Made by a program: the position numbers and the translations under genes
The notes under the pieces: generated by a model
Seen by the model: the letters and a program-made list of their open reading frames with translations, nothing else
Told to the model about the DNA's origin: nothing
Database searches by the model: none
In this document: positions 3,773 to 6,186 of the stretch, piece by piece
Numbering within the stretch: the first letter of the stretch is position 1
Layout of the letters: the number at the start of each line of letters is the position of its first letter
DNA from: Bacteroidota bacterium
GTDB taxonomy: Bacteria > Bacteroidota > Bacteroidia > Chitinophagales > Saprospiraceae
NCBI GenBank assembly: GCA_024280135.1
Contig: JAJRQS010000105.1
Span: 1 to 6,186, forward strand
DNA: 6,186 nucleotides
Reading direction: 5' to 3'

Positions 3773-6186
3773 ATGCAAGACAATTTGACTTATCTAGGAG
3801 CTGTTCACAGCCAAGTAATTGAAGACCTTTATAAACAATACCAACAAGATCCTACGTCCGTAGATTTTGGATGGCAAAAATTTTTTGAAGGTTTTGATTT
3901 TCATCAAGCAGATTATAGTGAGCAGCAAGAAGGAGTTATTCCGGCTGTTGTGCACAAGGAGTTTAAGGTTATTAATTTAATAGATGGCTACCGCTATCGA
4001 GGTCATTTGTTTACCAAAACCAATCCTGTAAGAACAAGGAGGCAATACACTCCGACACTTGATATTGAGAATTTTGGATTAGAAAAGAAAGATTTGGATA
4101 CTGTCTTTCAAGCAGGTAGCACGATTGGAATCGGCCCTGCTAAACTTGCTGATATCATTCAGCACTTAGAGAGAATGTATTGCCAGTCGATAGGATTGGA
4201 ATACATGTATATCAGAGATCCAGAGCGCGTAGCGTGGTTTCAGAAAAGAATAGAAGTTGCAGAAGACCCAACCTTCTCAAAAGAACAAAAACTTCAATTG
4301 CATAAGTTATTGAATCAAGCCGTCGTGTTTGAACAGTTTTTACAGAAGAAATTTGTAGGACAAAAACGATTTTCAGTAGAAGGAGGTGAGGCCTTGATTC
4401 CCGCTTTAGAAAAATTAGTGGCAGATGCCTTAAAGGATGGGGTTAAGGAATTTGTCTTTGGAATGGCTCATCGAGGCCGATTAAATACAATTGCCCATAT
4501 CTTTGAAAAACCTTACGACCAGATTTTCGATGAATTCTATGGCAAGGGATATGATGACGATGAAAATTTTGATGGAGACGTAAAATACCACCTTGGCTAT
4601 ACCAAAAAAATCACCACTAAAAGTGGAAAAAAAATAAAATTAACCCTTTGCCCTAATCCTTCTCATCTTGAGGCTGTGGGTGCTGTGGCGGAGGGTTTGA
4701 GCCGTGCAAAATTGGATCATATCCTGGCAGGTGAAAATGAAATATTACCCATTCTAATACATGGAGACGCGGCTATTGCTGGACAAGGCTTAATCTATGA
4801 GATTGTGCAGATGGCTGGTCTTGACGGATATAGAACGGGTGGAACGATCCATATAGTGGTCAATAACCAAATAGGCTTCACGACTAATTACTTGGATGCG
4901 CGGACTAGTACTTATTGTACAGATGTCGGCAAAGTGTCTTTGAGTCCGATTTTTCATGTTAATGGAGATGACTTAGAAGCCGTGGCAAGGGTAATGGAAA
5001 TGGCCATAGCTTATCGTCAAGAATTTCACAAGGATGTTTTTATTGACTTATTAGGATATCGAAAATATGGGCACAACGAAGGAGACGAGCCTAAGTTTAC
5101 CCAGCCTAAGCTATACAAAGCCATTGCCAAGCATCCAGATCTGCTACAGATTTACACCGAAAAATTAATTCAAGAAGGTGTTTTATCAGAAGCCATTGCT
5201 AAAAAATTAAAAGTCGATCTTGAAAAAGAATTAAATAAAAAGTTTGAAAAATCTAAGTCTTCCAAGCAGGCTATTATTAAAAATTTCATGCATGAAGAAT
5301 GGAGTGATTTTAAGACGCCATCCATAAATGATTTTAGTGCGCCCGTTGATACTGGCTATCCTATCAAAAAGTTGAATTCGCTTGCGCAAACTATTTTTTC
5401 CCTTCCGGAAAACATCAATTTTTTCCGAAAGGTAAAAAAACTCACCAATGACCGATTAAAAATGGTTGCCAGTGGCCGGTTAGATTGGGGGACAGCAGAG
5501 ACACTTGCCTATGCTACCCTACTTAAAGAGGGGCATCCTGTACGGATATCTGGACAAGATGTAGAACGAGGTACTTTCTCTCATCGCCATGCCGTGCTCA
5601 AAGCAGAGGATACAGAAGAGGAATACATGCCTTTGGCTAACATCAGCAAAGAGCAAGGTCATTTTACTATTTTTAATTCTTTACTGTCAGAATATGGCGT
5701 ATTGGGTTTTGAATACGGCTATGCATTTGGCGTGCCGAATGGTTTGACGATTTGGGAAGCACAATTTGGTGACTTTTTTAATGGAGCCCAAATCATGGTG
5801 GATCAATTTATATCCGCAGCAGCAGATAAATGGAGAGCCTATAATGGATTAGTGATGTTATTGCCACACGGATATGAAGGAATGGGGTCAGAGCATTCTA
5901 GTGGTCGCATGGAACGGTTCTTACAATTGTGTGCAGAAGAAAACATGCAAGTTTGTAATCCGACCACGCCCGCAAATTTTTACCATTTATTAAGATTACA
6001 ATTGAAGCGGGAATTTAGAGTTCCTTTGATTGTATTCACCCCAAAGAAATTATTGAGGTATCCAAAGGCAGTGTCTTCAATGAAAGAATTAGCTAAGGGA
6101 AGCTTTCAATCGGTCATCGATGACCCTTTTGTAAAAACGAAAGAAGTTGATACGGTCATCTTTTGTTCCGGTAAAATCTATTACGA
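3773..6186 (+). CDS. sucA: 2-oxoglutarate dehydrogenase E1 component (3' end outside the window)
   Basis: This is the thiamine-diphosphate-dependent E1 of the 2-oxoglutarate dehydrogenase complex. It decarboxylates 2-oxoglutarate in the TCA cycle and passes the succinyl group to the lipoyl arm of E2. The frame is open from ATG 3773 to the window edge: 804 codons of an expected 900 or more. The N-terminus (YLGAVHSQVIEDLYKQYQQDP, 7-27) is the short E1 N-terminal segment. GMAHRGRLN (230-238) carries the active-site histidine H233. HGDAA (330-334) and NNQIGFTT (364-371) form the ThDP/Mg site. GHNEGDEP (433-440) follows. The second transketolase-like half has SHRHAV, FGDFFNGAQ, and HGYEGMGSEHSSGR (699-712), then PTTPANFYHLLR and PKKLLRYP. 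An in-frame TAA at 3746-3748 limits upstream extension. sucB often follows but lies outside. No frameshift or missing motif is seen. Confidence 0.95.
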   Translation, partial: MQDNLTYLGAVHSQVIEDLYKQYQQDPTSVDFGWQKFFEGFDFHQADYSEQQEGVIPAVVHKEFKVINLIDGYRYRGHLFTKTNPVRTRRQYTPTLDIENFGLEKKDLDTVFQAGSTIGIGPAKLADIIQHLERMYCQSIGLEYMYIRDPERVAWFQKRIEVAEDPTFSKEQKLQLHKLLNQAVVFEQFLQKKFVGQKRFSVEGGEALIPALEKLVADALKDGVKEFVFGMAHRGRLNTIAHIFEKPYDQIFDEFYGKGYDDDENFDGDVKYHLGYTKKITTKSGKKIKLTLCPNPSHLEAVGAVAEGLSRAKLDHILAGENEILPILIHGDAAIAGQGLIYEIVQMAGLDGYRTGGTIHIVVNNQIGFTTNYLDARTSTYCTDVGKVSLSPIFHVNGDDLEAVARVMEMAIAYRQEFHKDVFIDLLGYRKYGHNEGDEPKFTQPKLYKAIAKHPDLLQIYTEKLIQEGVLSEAIAKKLKVDLEKELNKKFEKSKSSKQAIIKNFMHEEWSDFKTPSINDFSAPVDTGYPIKKLNSLAQTIFSLPENINFFRKVKKLTNDRLKMVASGRLDWGTAETLAYATLLKEGHPVRISGQDVERGTFSHRHAVLKAEDTEEEYMPLANISKEQGHFTIFNSLLSEYGVLGFEYGYAFGVPNGLTIWEAQFGDFFNGAQIMVDQFISAAADKWRAYNGLVMLLPHGYEGMGSEHSSGRMERFLQLCAEENMQVCNPTTPANFYHLLRLQLKREFRVPLIVFTPKKLLRYPKAVSSMKELAKGSFQSVIDDPFVKTKEVDTVIFCSGKIYY

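Noticed and set aside
1..6186. CRISPR array, tRNA, rRNA or riboswitch
   Set aside because: I see no regularly spaced direct repeats, cloverleaf, rRNA segment or known riboswitch core on either strand.

Overview
The window looks like a Bacteroidota chromosome. The evidence is an A+T-rich composition, a TAnnTTTG-type -7 promoter box upstream of the pyrophosphatase gene, start codons mostly without a clear Shine-Dalgarno sequence, and the protein types present (an IS1182-like transposase, a BRO-N protein, a long family I pyrophosphatase and a 2-oxoglutarate dehydrogenase E1). I cannot place it below phylum from the sequence.

The window has two halves. The left half (1 to about 2640) is accessory DNA. 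It holds the 3' end of an IS1182-family-like insertion sequence (1 to about 364), then a BRO-N/Fic fusion gene (398-1279), a 132-bp folded intergenic element (1322-1453), a leucine-rich-repeat gene (1476-2468) and a second, looser palindromic element (2470-2640). The right half is core metabolism: an inorganic pyrophosphatase gene (ppa, 2925-3620) and the first 804 codons of 2-oxoglutarate dehydrogenase E1 (sucA, 3773 to beyond the window end), both on the + strand. Between the halves lies about 280 bp without a convincing gene, ending in the ppa promoter.

The most interesting point is how the left half is organised. The Fic gene lies between GTTGTGGGC (365-373) and its exact reverse complement GCCCACAAC (1322-1330). 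The latter opens a 132-bp element with an 18-bp stem that pairs better on the bottom strand and ends in GTTAGC just before the next gene. Both genes start about 30 nt after a GTT boundary. This is how integron gene cassettes with attC sites are laid out, although the boxes do not match the canonical GTTRRRY. I read the Fic and LRR genes as two units of an integron-like or otherwise mobile cassette array, with an IS element inserted at its left edge. No integrase is in the window, so this is an inference.

Functionally, the Fic protein has the full adenylylation motif and a C-terminal self-inhibition helix like that of Neisseria Fic, plus an N-terminal phage-antirepressor-like domain. The LRR protein has no recognisable effector domain. 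ppa and sucA are ordinary housekeeping genes, probably with separate promoters, and have no evident functional link to the cassettes.
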